Assembly: GCA_030753015.1 (NCBI GenBank)
Contig: JASMDC010000012.1
Span: 1 to 64,000, forward strand
Length of the DNA: 64,000 nucleotides
Origin: Candidatus Undinarchaeales archaeon
GTDB taxonomy: Archaea; SpSt-1190; JASMDC01
Direction: 5' to 3'
Positions 19,899-28,581 of the stretch are shown piece by piece. The stretch's first letter is position 1, and each line of letters opens with the position of its first letter. Both the position numbers and the translations under genes were made by a program. The notes under the pieces were generated by a model that worked only from the letters and a program-made list of their open reading frames with translations, did no database searches and had not been told where the DNA came from.

Positions 19899-20759
19899 AT
19901 GATACTCGATGTCATTGAATACACGGACCCGTACTGTACCTGGTGCTGGGGTTCCGAACCCATCCTACGAAAGATCCAAGAGGTCTACGGGGAACAGGTC
20001 CGGATCGGTTTCAGGATGGGGGGGCTCGTAAAGGACATAGGGCAGTTCTTCGACCCGGCCAATCGCATCGGTGGGAAGGACTGGTACAAGCAGGTCGCCG
20101 AGCACTGGCTGGAGGCATCCTCACGCCACGGGATGCCGGTCGATCCTGAGATATTCTTCGACATCAAGGATGAGGTGTTCTCCACTTATCCGGCGAACAT
20201 CGCCTACAAGTCCGCCGAGATGCAGGACGAGAGGTTGGCGAAGAGGTTCCTGAGGCGGATGCGTGAAGCTGCCTCCGCCGAGCGACGGGCGATCCATCGT
20301 TTGGATATGCAGGCGGACCTGGCGGAGGAGGTCGGACTCGACCGCGACCGGTTCCTGGAGGACATCAACAACGGCCAAGCGGAAGGTGCGTTCAAAAAAG
20401 ACCTTGCGGAATGCAGGTCGATGGGTGTCAGTGGTTTCCCCACCTTTCTCATTAGGAACCAGAAGGGCGAACGGATACTCCTTCATGGATACGTGTCGTT
20501 CGGGTCCTTCGAGGCGGCTTTCACCAAGCTTGCAGACGACACCCTGAAGCCACGAACGATAGTGCTGACTGAGCAGACCGTTCTCGACCTCGTTCGCAGG
20601 TACGGGAAGGTGGCCCCGAGGGAGGTAGGCGAGGTCTTCGACATCACGATGGAGGCCGCGACTGGACGGCTCGAGCTGTTGAGGGAACGAGGGCTGCTGG
20701 CAGAACAAAAGGCAGGGAACGGCGTCTTCTATTCGGTGCCAGAGGATCTGGAAGAATAA
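19899..20759 (+). CDS. DsbA-family thiol oxidoreductase-like protein with C-terminal extension
   Basis: MILDVIEYTDPYCTWCWGSEPILRKI (CTWC) and cis-Pro region GVSGFPTFLI; C-terminal winged-helix-like region. Confidence 0.85.
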   Translation: MILDVIEYTDPYCTWCWGSEPILRKIQEVYGEQVRIGFRMGGLVKDIGQFFDPANRIGGKDWYKQVAEHWLEASSRHGMPVDPEIFFDIKDEVFSTYPANIAYKSAEMQDERLAKRFLRRMREAASAERRAIHRLDMQADLAEEVGLDRDRFLEDINNGQAEGAFKKDLAECRSMGVSGFPTFLIRNQKGERILLHGYVSFGSFEAAFTKLADDTLKPRTIVLTEQTVLDLVRRYGKVAPREVGEVFDITMEAATGRLELLRERGLLAEQKAGNGVFYSVPEDLEE

Positions 20760-20819
20760 CGATCGATCCGCTCGAACACCGGATGATAGCGGTTAAAGAT
20801 GTCGAGCGAGGGCGCTCGT

Positions 20820-21128
20820 TCACGAGGAGTCAGGTATGCAACAAGCGAACATATCGTTCACGTCATAGAAGATATTGGAGAATTCCTTGCTCGCCTCTTT
20901 CAGCTCATCCTCCCCCTTCTTTGTCAGCGTGTAGGCCTTCTTCTTGTTTGCCTCGATGAGGCCCTTCTCCCTCAGCGTCTTCAGGGCAGGATAGAGGGTT
21001 CCGGGGCTCGGCTTGATCCCCCGCCGATTCTCCAGGTCCCGGGCGATCTCGGCACCTGTCATGCTCTCCTTGCTGAGGTTCCAGAGGATGAGGTAGGACA
21101 GGAAGCCCTTCATGTTGCAGCATTCCAT
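20820..21128 (-). CDS. PadR-family transcriptional regulator with N- and C-terminal Cys pairs
   Basis: MECCNMKGFLSYLILWNLSKESMTGAEIARDLENRRGIKPSPGTLYPALKTLREKGLI...FACCIPDSS; start placed at MECC. Confidence 0.9.
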   Translation of the reverse strand: MECCNMKGFLSYLILWNLSKESMTGAEIARDLENRRGIKPSPGTLYPALKTLREKGLIEANKKKAYTLTKKGEDELKEASKEFSNIFYDVNDMFACCIPDSS

Positions 21129-21184
21129 ACCAATATTATCAGACAACCGAGATAAAAACATTCCCGTTCCCGAGGACGAGTAGA

Positions 21185-21200
21185 TATCGGTTAACCGATA
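21185..21200. promoter_or_regulatory. Perfect 16-bp palindrome TATCGGTTAACCGATA, candidate PadR operator
   Basis: Perfect inverted repeat between divergent genes; imperfect second copy TATTGGATAACCGATA at 21229-21244. Confidence 0.75.
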
Positions 21201-21228
21201 ACTATTTATGGAAGTATCGGGTATAAGA

Positions 21229-21244
21229 TATTGGATAACCGATA
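21229..21244. promoter_or_regulatory. Second, imperfect operator copy TATTGGATAACCGATA
   Basis: 14/16 identical to the 21185-21200 palindrome. Confidence 0.65.
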
Positions 21245-21255
21245 AAGTGGTGAAC

Positions 21256-21387
21256 ATGATGACCTGCAAGATATTGTGCGACGACAAGGAGATCGCGACC
21301 TTCGACTGTACCGCTGACGGGTGCAACATCCAGTTTACGGATGAGGGAAAGGACCTGTGCAAGGACGGCTCCAAGGGATGTTGCTGA
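21256..21387 (+). CDS. 43-aa Cys-rich small protein (MMTCKILCDDKEIATFDCTADGCNIQFTDEGKDLCKDGSKGCC)
   Basis: Manually read; absent from ORF track because it is <60 aa; seven Cys; divergent from PadR with operators upstream. Confidence 0.75.
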   Translation: MMTCKILCDDKEIATFDCTADGCNIQFTDEGKDLCKDGSKGCC

Positions 21388-21669
21388 GCAGCGTCCCTTC
21401 CTTTCTTCCGACAACATAGGGGGTGATGGGAACAGGGTGATCAACGAATGATGAGACGTCAGTCGAAGAGACTGAGAGGAGGGGGGGGGTTCACGGGATG
21501 GGCTCCATCCTATTCCTCCCCTCGCCGTTGTGAAGAGTTTTTTTCAAGTTACGTAAAACCATCGATATTGACGGGAGCTGAGATGCACATAGCCGTCCGT
21601 GCCAACGTCCAACCTACAGACCCGGGTGATCCTGAACGCGATCGGGAGGATTGACCCGATATCTGGCGC

Positions 21670-22398
21670 TCAACCTTCCACGAGATGGACCAGCACGCCC
21701 AGGGCGATCAGCACGATCCCTGTGATGAGGCGCTCGTGCTCCTCCAGGAAATGCCATTCTATCCTCTCCATCCCGCTCAAGGCCAGGTTCACCATCAGGA
21801 CCAATCCCAGGACCGTAACGATCAGATAGATCACTGAGACCATGACGATGCCTGGCCAGCCACCGGTACTGGCCAGAAAGAAGTAGGAGACCATGGCGAT
21901 GCACGGGGAGAAGAACAGCGCTGTGGCCAGGGGGATCGCGATGGCGAACCGTGATCGTTCTGAATATGCATCGGTGTCGACGGGTCCCTCGTGGCCGTGG
22001 TGATCGTGGCCTCTGAAGTCCAGGGCCACGTAGACAAGTCCCACGGCGATCAGGACGAGTGGGGCGGCGACGCCCATGATGAACTCGTGGGTCGAGGAGA
22101 GAGTATGGCCGACGACCCCGATGAGGACACCGACCAGGATCGTACTCACAGTGTGCGGGATGGCGATGAGGGCTGCGATCCAGGAGCTTTCTGCGCGGGT
22201 CCATCCCTCGGCCCTGCTGATCATGACCAGGGGGATCCAGTGATCGGGCATCAATGCATGGTTCACGCTCAGGGCAAGGGCCCCGATCGCAAGTTGGATC
22301 ATGTCCATCCTTCGCTCTCCTCTCTGAAGCCTGGTTTCATTGGTAGGTTGTGACCGGAAAATCTTCAGGGCATAAGAGATTAATAGACAGTGCACCAC
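21670..22398 (-). CDS. NicO/UreH-like metal transporter-type membrane protein
   Basis: SVNHALMPDHWIPLVM; HxxxxDH motif; DFRGHDHHGHEG His-rich loop; ~6 TM; true start probably an internal Met (MDMIQLAIGAL). Confidence 0.7.
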   Translation of the reverse strand: MVHCLLISYALKIFRSQPTNETRLQRGERRMDMIQLAIGALALSVNHALMPDHWIPLVMISRAEGWTRAESSWIAALIAIPHTVSTILVGVLIGVVGHTLSSTHEFIMGVAAPLVLIAVGLVYVALDFRGHDHHGHEGPVDTDAYSERSRFAIAIPLATALFFSPCIAMVSYFFLASTGGWPGIVMVSVIYLIVTVLGLVLMVNLALSGMERIEWHFLEEHERLITGIVLIALGVLVHLVEG

Positions 22399-22420
22399 TC
22401 CCGGCCCAGAGGTGCATCAC

Positions 22421-22618
22421 ATGCCGATCGTGACAATCGAGACGTGGCCCATGGAGAAAGAGATGAAGACCGACGTGATCCGAAATATCACCGAGGTGTT
22501 CGTGGGACTGGGCATCCCTGCCCAGGCGGTGACCGTGGTCATCCACGAGAACGAGATGGAGAACTGGGGGAGCGAGGGGATCCAGCACTCAGTGAAGTTC
22601 GCGGACATGAGGAAGTGA
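22421..22618 (+). CDS. 4-oxalocrotonate tautomerase-like protein
   Basis: MPIVTIETWPMEKEMKTDVIRNITEVFVGLGIPAQAVTVVIHE; Pro at position 2. Confidence 0.88.
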   Translation: MPIVTIETWPMEKEMKTDVIRNITEVFVGLGIPAQAVTVVIHENEMENWGSEGIQHSVKFADMRK

Positions 22619-22628
22619 CGGGACCGAC

Positions 22629-23084
22629 TCAGTCGGGATCGTTGCCGGCGCTCGGCACCCCGAGGACCATCCTCACGTGTTCTATGCCTGCATCCATGAA
22701 GATGGGCCCGTGAGCTGTGAACCCCAGTTCTTCGTAAAAACCGCGGACGGCGCACTGGGAGTGCAGGACGACCTTCTCCATGCCATGCTTCTGACAGTGA
22801 TCAACAAGGAACACTACAAGCCGCTGGCCGAATCCCTTGCCCCGCCATCCCTTGAGGACGGCGATGCGCTCAAGCCTTGCCGTCCTTCCTGTGGTCCTGA
22901 CGCGGGCGCACCCGATGGGCTCGCTCCCGAGCAGAACGAGGATATGCTCGGCTCCGTCATCCAGCCCGTCCAGCTCCCTGTCGAGCGGGACGCTCTGGCC
23001 TTCAACGAACACCTCCCGACGGATGGCAAGTACCGTCTCGAACTCCTCCCGGCCACATGTGAGGCGAATCTCAAGATCCTCCAC
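22629..23084 (-). CDS. GNAT family N-acetyltransferase
   Basis: AVLKGWRGKGFGQRLVVFLVDHCQKHGMEKVVLHSQ. Confidence 0.88.
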   Translation of the reverse strand: MEDLEIRLTCGREEFETVLAIRREVFVEGQSVPLDRELDGLDDGAEHILVLLGSEPIGCARVRTTGRTARLERIAVLKGWRGKGFGQRLVVFLVDHCQKHGMEKVVLHSQCAVRGFYEELGFTAHGPIFMDAGIEHVRMVLGVPSAGNDPD

Positions 23085-23191
23085 AGAAGCACTGGTAGCG
23101 GCCGCCCCTTATAATGATGAGCCCCCTTCCACTGCAGGCCGGCCCCATGAAAGGTAATATTTAAGATGCCATAGCAGTTCTCACGTCACGG

Positions 23192-23620
23192 ATGGTGTCA
23201 CGTATGCCCGCTTGGTTCACCTTTGCCCTGATTACACTGCTGCTCTGGGGGTTGTGGGGGATCTTCCCCAAGCTCGCTACCAACCATATCGATCCGAGGA
23301 GTGTCCTGGTCTTCGAGGGCATTGGCCGGTTCGTTGTGACCCTTGTGGTCCTTGCCATGATCGGCTTCCGACCGGAAATGAAAGTTGAAGGTGTGTCGTA
23401 CGCTGTGCTCGGTGGACTGATAGGGAGCATCGGTGCCGTGTTCTTCTTCTATGCTGTCAGCCAGGGCAAGGCGTCCGTCGTCGTGACGACAACGGCGCTC
23501 TATCCGCTAATCACCATCCTGGTCTCGTACCCGCTCCTGGGCGAGGAGCCGTCAGCACGACAGGGTCTCGGGATGGTGTTCGCGATGATCGCCCTCGTGC
23601 TGTTCTCGGTGGAGGCATAG
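23192..23620 (+). CDS. EamA/DMT-type small membrane transporter
   Basis: 142 aa, 4-5 TM; WFTFALITLLLWGLWGIFPKLA. Confidence 0.85.
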   Translation: MVSRMPAWFTFALITLLLWGLWGIFPKLATNHIDPRSVLVFEGIGRFVVTLVVLAMIGFRPEMKVEGVSYAVLGGLIGSIGAVFFFYAVSQGKASVVVTTTALYPLITILVSYPLLGEEPSARQGLGMVFAMIALVLFSVEA

Positions 23621-23629
23621 GCGTCCAGA

Positions 23630-24392
23630 TCACCAGACACCGGGGACGAGCCGGTGTGGCACCTTCCTCGTGTACTCCTTGTACCCGTCGAGGTTCTCTT
23701 GGAGGAACGCGTCCTCTTTGGCCGTGCGGAGGGTGATGACGGCGATGGCGAGCACGCCCGGAATAAACGCTATCGGAGAGCCAAAGAACAGGGGGACGCC
23801 GATGAGGGCGGGGATGCTCCCTGCATAGCCCGGATGGCGGACGTAGGCATAGGGGCCCGTGTCGACGACCCGATGGTCCCGTTCCTTCTGGATACGGACA
23901 AAGGCCTCGAAGAACCGGTTCTCGCCCATGGCCCAGGTCCCGACGGCGAACCCGAAGGTGTAGAGGACGAAGCCGAGCGATGAGAGGTAGGGGTCGAGCA
24001 GCGCCCATTGTGGCACCCAGGCGCCGGTCCACCCGTAGCGTCCGATGTCCAGCCCGACGACCAGAGGTTGGAGACGGGCACCAAGGAGCATGAATAGGGG
24101 CATGAGCCAGCGGTCCCAGGGCTCGGACTCCTGTCGGTTCCCGAACCGGTGGGTTACCATGGCCGGATTATGACGGTAAAAAATACGCCATTGTGGCGAA
24201 CGTGTACACGAACATGATGCCCAAGAACTGCCACGCCCGGAAAATGTTCGTGTGGCCAGCACCGACGAACAGGAGGATCCCCGTCAGGCCCACAGAGAAG
24301 ACGCTGATGGCAAGCATCTTCACCGTGGCATGGAGAAGCCCTTCTTCCTTCGGTCCCGTCGCTGCCTTCTTCTCTTTGGCCATGTGCATCAC
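23630..24392 (-). pseudogene. Isoprenylcysteine carboxyl methyltransferase-like gene split by a +1 frameshift at a homopolymer
   Basis: N-terminal ORF 24168-24392 (...AWQFLGIMFVYTFATMAYFLPS*) and C-terminal ORF (FYRHNPAMVTHRFG...YVRHPGYAGSIPALIG...) rejoin if one A of the A6 run 24178-24183 is removed. Confidence 0.8.
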
Positions 24393-24402
24393 CTCCGTTC
24401 AG

Positions 24403-25590
24403 CTATTTTCGCAGGCTCTCTACCGGGTGGAGCTGGGCCGCCTGGTAGGCGGGCAACACCCCCGACATGCTGCCGGTGAGGAACGAGAACCCAAGTGCCG
24501 TGCCGATGAGCCCTGGTGTGATGTAGAGGTGCAGTGAGAAGCCTCCGGCCTGGGCCGCCGCTTGGGCGACGAGGGCGAACGAAAGCCCCACACCCACTCC
24601 CAAAAGCCCTCCCACGAGCCCCAGCAGCCCCGACTCGATGAGGAAGATGGCGAGGATGTCGCCGTTGCGGGCGCCCACGGCCTTGAGGATACCGATCTCC
24701 CGCTGACGCTCCATCACCGAGGTGTACATGGTGTTCATGATGCCGATGCACCCCACTACCAGGGCGATGGAGGCCACCCCGATGAACAGCACCTGGACGG
24801 CGAGCATGATCCCCGATACCAGGTTTATCATCTGGGTGGCAGTCTGGACCGAGAAGTCGGCCTGGCCCCGGTGGTCCTCCAGCTCCTCCTTGATGTCCTC
24901 GGCGACTTTGGTTGGATCGAGACCTGGGCGGACGATGGCCACCATCATGGACACCTCCTCGGGCTTGTCCATAAGCTCCCGCACCATGTCCTTGTTCACG
25001 AAGATCTGGGCGTCGTCATTGGAGTTCCCCTTGCTCTTGAGCGCTCCCACGACCTTGAACCTGTGGCCCTCCAACACCAGGCTCCCCCGCACGGGAACGG
25101 GCTTGGCGAAGATCTTCTCGGCGATGCGGTAGCCGATGACGATGTTGGAGCGGTCGGTAGGCTTGAGCGTGCGCCCCCCGGCCAGCTCGGACCCCTGGCC
25201 TTCGAAGAAGAAGTCCATGTCCTTCGCGTCGATGCCCATGAGGTAGCCGATGTACTTCTCCTGGCCGTACTCGATGGTGACCGTGCCCGAGAGCATGGCC
25301 ATCACCCGGTCAACTCCGCGGACCCGCTCCACCACCTTGGCGTCGCGCTCGGTGAGGGTTCCCGCGGAAACCCCGAAGCTCCCCATCCCCCCCTCGCCAG
25401 TGAGGATCATGATGAAGCCGGTCCCCATGCGCTCGAACTCGTCGTTAAAGTAGCCCTCCAGCCCCTTGGTGATGGAGATGAGGCTCACCACCGCAGCCAC
25501 GGCGATGAAAACCCCCAGGATGGTCAGCCAGGAGCGCAGCCCCCGTCTGGCCAGGTTCCGTACCGCGATGATGAAGTATTCGCCGATCAT
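24403..25590 (-). CDS. MacB/FtsX-like ABC transporter permease (copy A2)
   Basis: 395 aa; LARRGLRSWLTILGVFIAVAAVVSLI; C-terminal GCIGIMNTMYTSVMERQREIGILKAVGA. Confidence 0.93.
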   Translation of the reverse strand: MIGEYFIIAVRNLARRGLRSWLTILGVFIAVAAVVSLISITKGLEGYFNDEFERMGTGFIMILTGEGGMGSFGVSAGTLTERDAKVVERVRGVDRVMAMLSGTVTIEYGQEKYIGYLMGIDAKDMDFFFEGQGSELAGGRTLKPTDRSNIVIGYRIAEKIFAKPVPVRGSLVLEGHRFKVVGALKSKGNSNDDAQIFVNKDMVRELMDKPEEVSMMVAIVRPGLDPTKVAEDIKEELEDHRGQADFSVQTATQMINLVSGIMLAVQVLFIGVASIALVVGCIGIMNTMYTSVMERQREIGILKAVGARNGDILAIFLIESGLLGLVGGLLGVGVGLSFALVAQAAAQAGGFSLHLYITPGLIGTALGFSFLTGSMSGVLPAYQAAQLHPVESLRK

Positions 25591-25611
25591 TGAAGTCCTC
25601 TGTCGAGGGTA

Positions 25612-25872
25612 CTAATCCTCACCGAACATGTGCTTCAGCGGCCGGATGTAGAGTACCAGCGCCAGAACGATGAACGCCCACCAGTAGGGCAGGACCCAGT
25701 CGGCGAAGTAAGCACCAACAGGCACCCCGATAAAGAACCCGCCCTTCCCGATGAACCGGATGTCGATGAAGTCCAGCTTACTTGCTTTATAGTCCAACCA
25801 CTCGTGCCAGCCCATGTCCTTGGGCTTCTTCTTCGTGGGTTCGCTCGATTCGTTGGTTTCTTCTTCTGCCAT
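25612..25872 (-). CDS. Small single-TM protein with KDMGWHEWLD motif (copy 2)
   Basis: 86 aa; paralogous to 25902-26156. Confidence 0.8.
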   Translation of the reverse strand: MAEEETNESSEPTKKKPKDMGWHEWLDYKASKLDFIDIRFIGKGGFFIGVPVGAYFADWVLPYWWAFIVLALVLYIRPLKHMFGED

Positions 25873-25901
25873 GGAGTATCACCTTTACGGGCGGAGTGTC
25901 C

Positions 25902-26156
25902 TTACCCGAACATATGCTTGAGCGGCCTGATGTAGCAGAGCAGCGCCAGGACGACGATGGGTATCCAGTAGGGCGTGATGTAGCCGGGGAAGTGCGCCCC
26001 TATCACGAGCCCGAACAGCAACCCGATATTCCCGATGAGCTTCACGTCCACGTAGTCGAGTTTCGTCACCTTGAAGTCCAGCCACTCATGCCAGCCCATG
26101 TCCTTGGGATCCTTTCCCTTGGGTGTGCTTTCATCTTTCGTATCTTCTTCAGCCAT
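25902..26156 (-). CDS. Small single-TM protein with KDMGWHEWLD motif (copy 1)
   Basis: 84 aa; shared PYW...IRPLKHMFG C-terminus. Confidence 0.8.
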   Translation of the reverse strand: MAEEDTKDESTPKGKDPKDMGWHEWLDFKVTKLDYVDVKLIGNIGLLFGLVIGAHFPGYITPYWIPIVVLALLCYIRPLKHMFG

Positions 26157-26175
26157 GATGGATCATCTCCTTTCG

Positions 26176-27363
26176 CTACTTTCTGAGGCTCTCCACGGGG
26201 TGGAGCTGGGCTGCCTGCCACGCGGGCATTACCCCCGACAGGCTGCCGGTGAGGAACGAGAACCCAAGTGCTGTGCCGATGAGACCGGGTGTGATGTAGA
26301 GGTGGAGGATGAAGCCGGCGGCCCCGGCCCCCGCCTGGGCGAGGAGGGCGAACGAAAGCCCCACGCCCACTCCTAAAAGCCCCCCCACGAGGCCCAGAAG
26401 GCCCGACTCGATGAGGAAGATGGCGAGGATGTCGCCGTTGCGGGCGCCCACCGCCTTGAGTATGCCGATCTCCCGCTGGCGCTCCATCACCGAAGTGTAC
26501 ATGGTGTTCATGATGCCGATGCCGCCGACTACCAGTGCGATGGAGGCAACGCCAACGAACAACACCTGGATGGCGAGCATGATCCCCCCCATCAGGTCCA
26601 TCATCTGGTTGGCGGTCTGGACCGAGAAGTCCGCCTGGCCCCGGAAGTCCTCCAGCTCCTCCTTGATGTCCTCGGCCACCTTGGCCGGATCGAGCCCCGG
26701 ACGGACAATGGCTATCATATTGGACACCTCCTCGGGCTTGTCCATAAGCTCCCGCGCCATGTCCTTGGTGATGTAGAGTTGGGAGTCGTCCTGGGAGTTG
26801 CCCATGCTCTCGAGGATCCCGACGACCTTGAAACGGTGGCCATCCACGACCAGGTTCCCTCGCAGGGGCACGGGCTTGTCGAAGTAGCCATTGGCTATCC
26901 TGGAGCCGATGACTATGTTGGAGCGGTCGGCGGGATTGAGCATCCGTCCCGCCGACACATCAATACCCATTCGGTGGAAGAAGAACCCTATGTCCTTTGG
27001 GGAGACGCCGATGATGAAGGTGACGTACTTCTCCTGGCCGTACTCGATGGTGGTGGCGCCCGAGAGCATGCTCATAGTCCGGTCCACGCCCCGAACCCGG
27101 TCCACCACCTTGGCGTCCCGCTCGGTGAGGGCTCCAGCAGAGACCCCGAAGCTCCCCATCCCCCCCTCGCCGGTGAGGATCATGACCATGTCGGTGCCCA
27201 TGCGCTCGAACTGCTCGTTCATGTAGCCCTCCAGCCCCTTGGTGATGGAGATGAGGCTCACAACAGCCGCCACGGCGATGAACACCCCCAGGACGGTCAG
27301 CCAGGAGCGAAGCCCCCGCCGGGTCAGGTTCCGTACCGCGATTATGAAGTATTCGCCGATCAT
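26176..27363 (-). CDS. MacB/FtsX-like ABC transporter permease (copy A1)
   Basis: 395 aa, near-duplicate of 24403-25590. Confidence 0.93.
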   Translation of the reverse strand: MIGEYFIIAVRNLTRRGLRSWLTVLGVFIAVAAVVSLISITKGLEGYMNEQFERMGTDMVMILTGEGGMGSFGVSAGALTERDAKVVDRVRGVDRTMSMLSGATTIEYGQEKYVTFIIGVSPKDIGFFFHRMGIDVSAGRMLNPADRSNIVIGSRIANGYFDKPVPLRGNLVVDGHRFKVVGILESMGNSQDDSQLYITKDMARELMDKPEEVSNMIAIVRPGLDPAKVAEDIKEELEDFRGQADFSVQTANQMMDLMGGIMLAIQVLFVGVASIALVVGGIGIMNTMYTSVMERQREIGILKAVGARNGDILAIFLIESGLLGLVGGLLGVGVGLSFALLAQAGAGAAGFILHLYITPGLIGTALGFSFLTGSLSGVMPAWQAAQLHPVESLRK

Positions 27364-27372
27364 GGTATCACC

Positions 27373-28572
27373 TCACTCGTACCTCAACGCCTCCACGGGA
27401 TGGAGGTTGGCCGCCTGCAGAGCCGGGAGCACCCCCGAGATGCTCCCCACCAGGAAGGAGAATCCGATGGCCCCCACCCACAGGTGGATCCCCAGGTCGG
27501 GCTGCATGGCCGGGATGCCCGCTGCGGTGGCCCCTATACCCATGAGCAGCCCCAGACCGGCGCCCACTATGCATCCCAGGATGCCGCCCACGGTGCCCAG
27601 CATCCCCGACTCGATGAGAAAGATCGCGAGGATGTCCCCGTTGCGCGCCCCCACGGCCTTGAGTATACCGATCTCCGGGGTGCGCTCCAGAACGGATGTG
27701 TACATGGTGTTCATGATACCGATGCCGCCCACCACCAGGGAGATGGCGGCCATCCCCACGATCAGGCCCTGGATGGCCAGCATGGCAGCACCCGCCATCT
27801 CCGCCATGCCGGCCATGGTGTTGACCGCAAAATCCTCCTTGCCCCTGGAGTCCTCCAGCTCCTCCTTGACCTCGTCGGCCACCTTCTGCGGGTCGAATCC
27901 CTTCTTGGGCCTCACGTAGAACATGGACACCTCGTCCCCCACGCCCAGGACCTCCTTGCCCTTCTTCCAGGGGACGAAGAAGTTGGAGTTGTCCTGCTCG
28001 TTCCCGAAGTCCTCCATGACCCCCACCACGGTGAAGGTGTGGCCGCGGACGTCGACCTTGCTGCGCAGGCGGACGGGCTTGTCGAACTTGTCCCGGGTGT
28101 ACGCAACACCCACGACGGCCGCGTCGCGGTCCGATCTCAGAAAGTCCCTGCCCTGCTCCACCTCGAACCCGAACATCCTCTCGATGACGCCGTCCATGAG
28201 ATGGTTGGGGGTGATCACGAGGTAGCCCCGGGTTTCCTGCCCGCTGCGCTCGAAGGTCACCACGGTGAAGATGAAGGGCGCCACCGAGTCCACCCCGCGC
28301 ACACGCTCGATGACCTTCTGATCCTTTGAGGTCATGGGCTCGATGGCCATGCCCCCCGCGCCCATGGTGCCGCCCACACCGGGCAGGACCATGATCAGGT
28401 CGTACCCGACCTTCGAGTACATCTCGTCCATGTATTTCTGGAGCCCGGCGCCCATGGACATGAGCGCCACCACGGAGGCGATGCCGATGAAGATTCCCAG
28501 CACGGTGAGGAAGGACCGGGTCCCGCGACTGCGCAGGTTCCGGAACGCGATGCGGAAGTAATCTGCGATCAT
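27373..28572 (-). CDS. MacB/FtsX-like ABC transporter permease (copy B2)
   Basis: 399 aa; FRNLRSRGTRSFLTVLGIFIGIASVVALMSMGAGL; GGIGIMNTMYTSVLERTPEIGILKAVGA. Confidence 0.93.
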   Translation of the reverse strand: MIADYFRIAFRNLRSRGTRSFLTVLGIFIGIASVVALMSMGAGLQKYMDEMYSKVGYDLIMVLPGVGGTMGAGGMAIEPMTSKDQKVIERVRGVDSVAPFIFTVVTFERSGQETRGYLVITPNHLMDGVIERMFGFEVEQGRDFLRSDRDAAVVGVAYTRDKFDKPVRLRSKVDVRGHTFTVVGVMEDFGNEQDNSNFFVPWKKGKEVLGVGDEVSMFYVRPKKGFDPQKVADEVKEELEDSRGKEDFAVNTMAGMAEMAGAAMLAIQGLIVGMAAISLVVGGIGIMNTMYTSVLERTPEIGILKAVGARNGDILAIFLIESGMLGTVGGILGCIVGAGLGLLMGIGATAAGIPAMQPDLGIHLWVGAIGFSFLVGSISGVLPALQAANLHPVEALRYE

Positions 28573-28581
28573 CTCTTTCCC

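Noticed and set aside
21480-21495. G-run as a regulatory or quadruplex element
   Set aside because: Single homopolymer in non-coding sequence without further G-tracts in quadruplex arrangement.
24171-24186. Canonical -1 slippery heptamer (T TTT TTA on the minus strand) as programmed frameshift
   Set aside because: The heptamer is in frame, but restoring the ICMT reading frame needs +1 (or -2), not -1; indel or pseudogene is simpler.
26779-28329. 516-aa plus-strand ORF
   Set aside because: Antisense to two clear MacB permeases; His/Asp-rich artefact.
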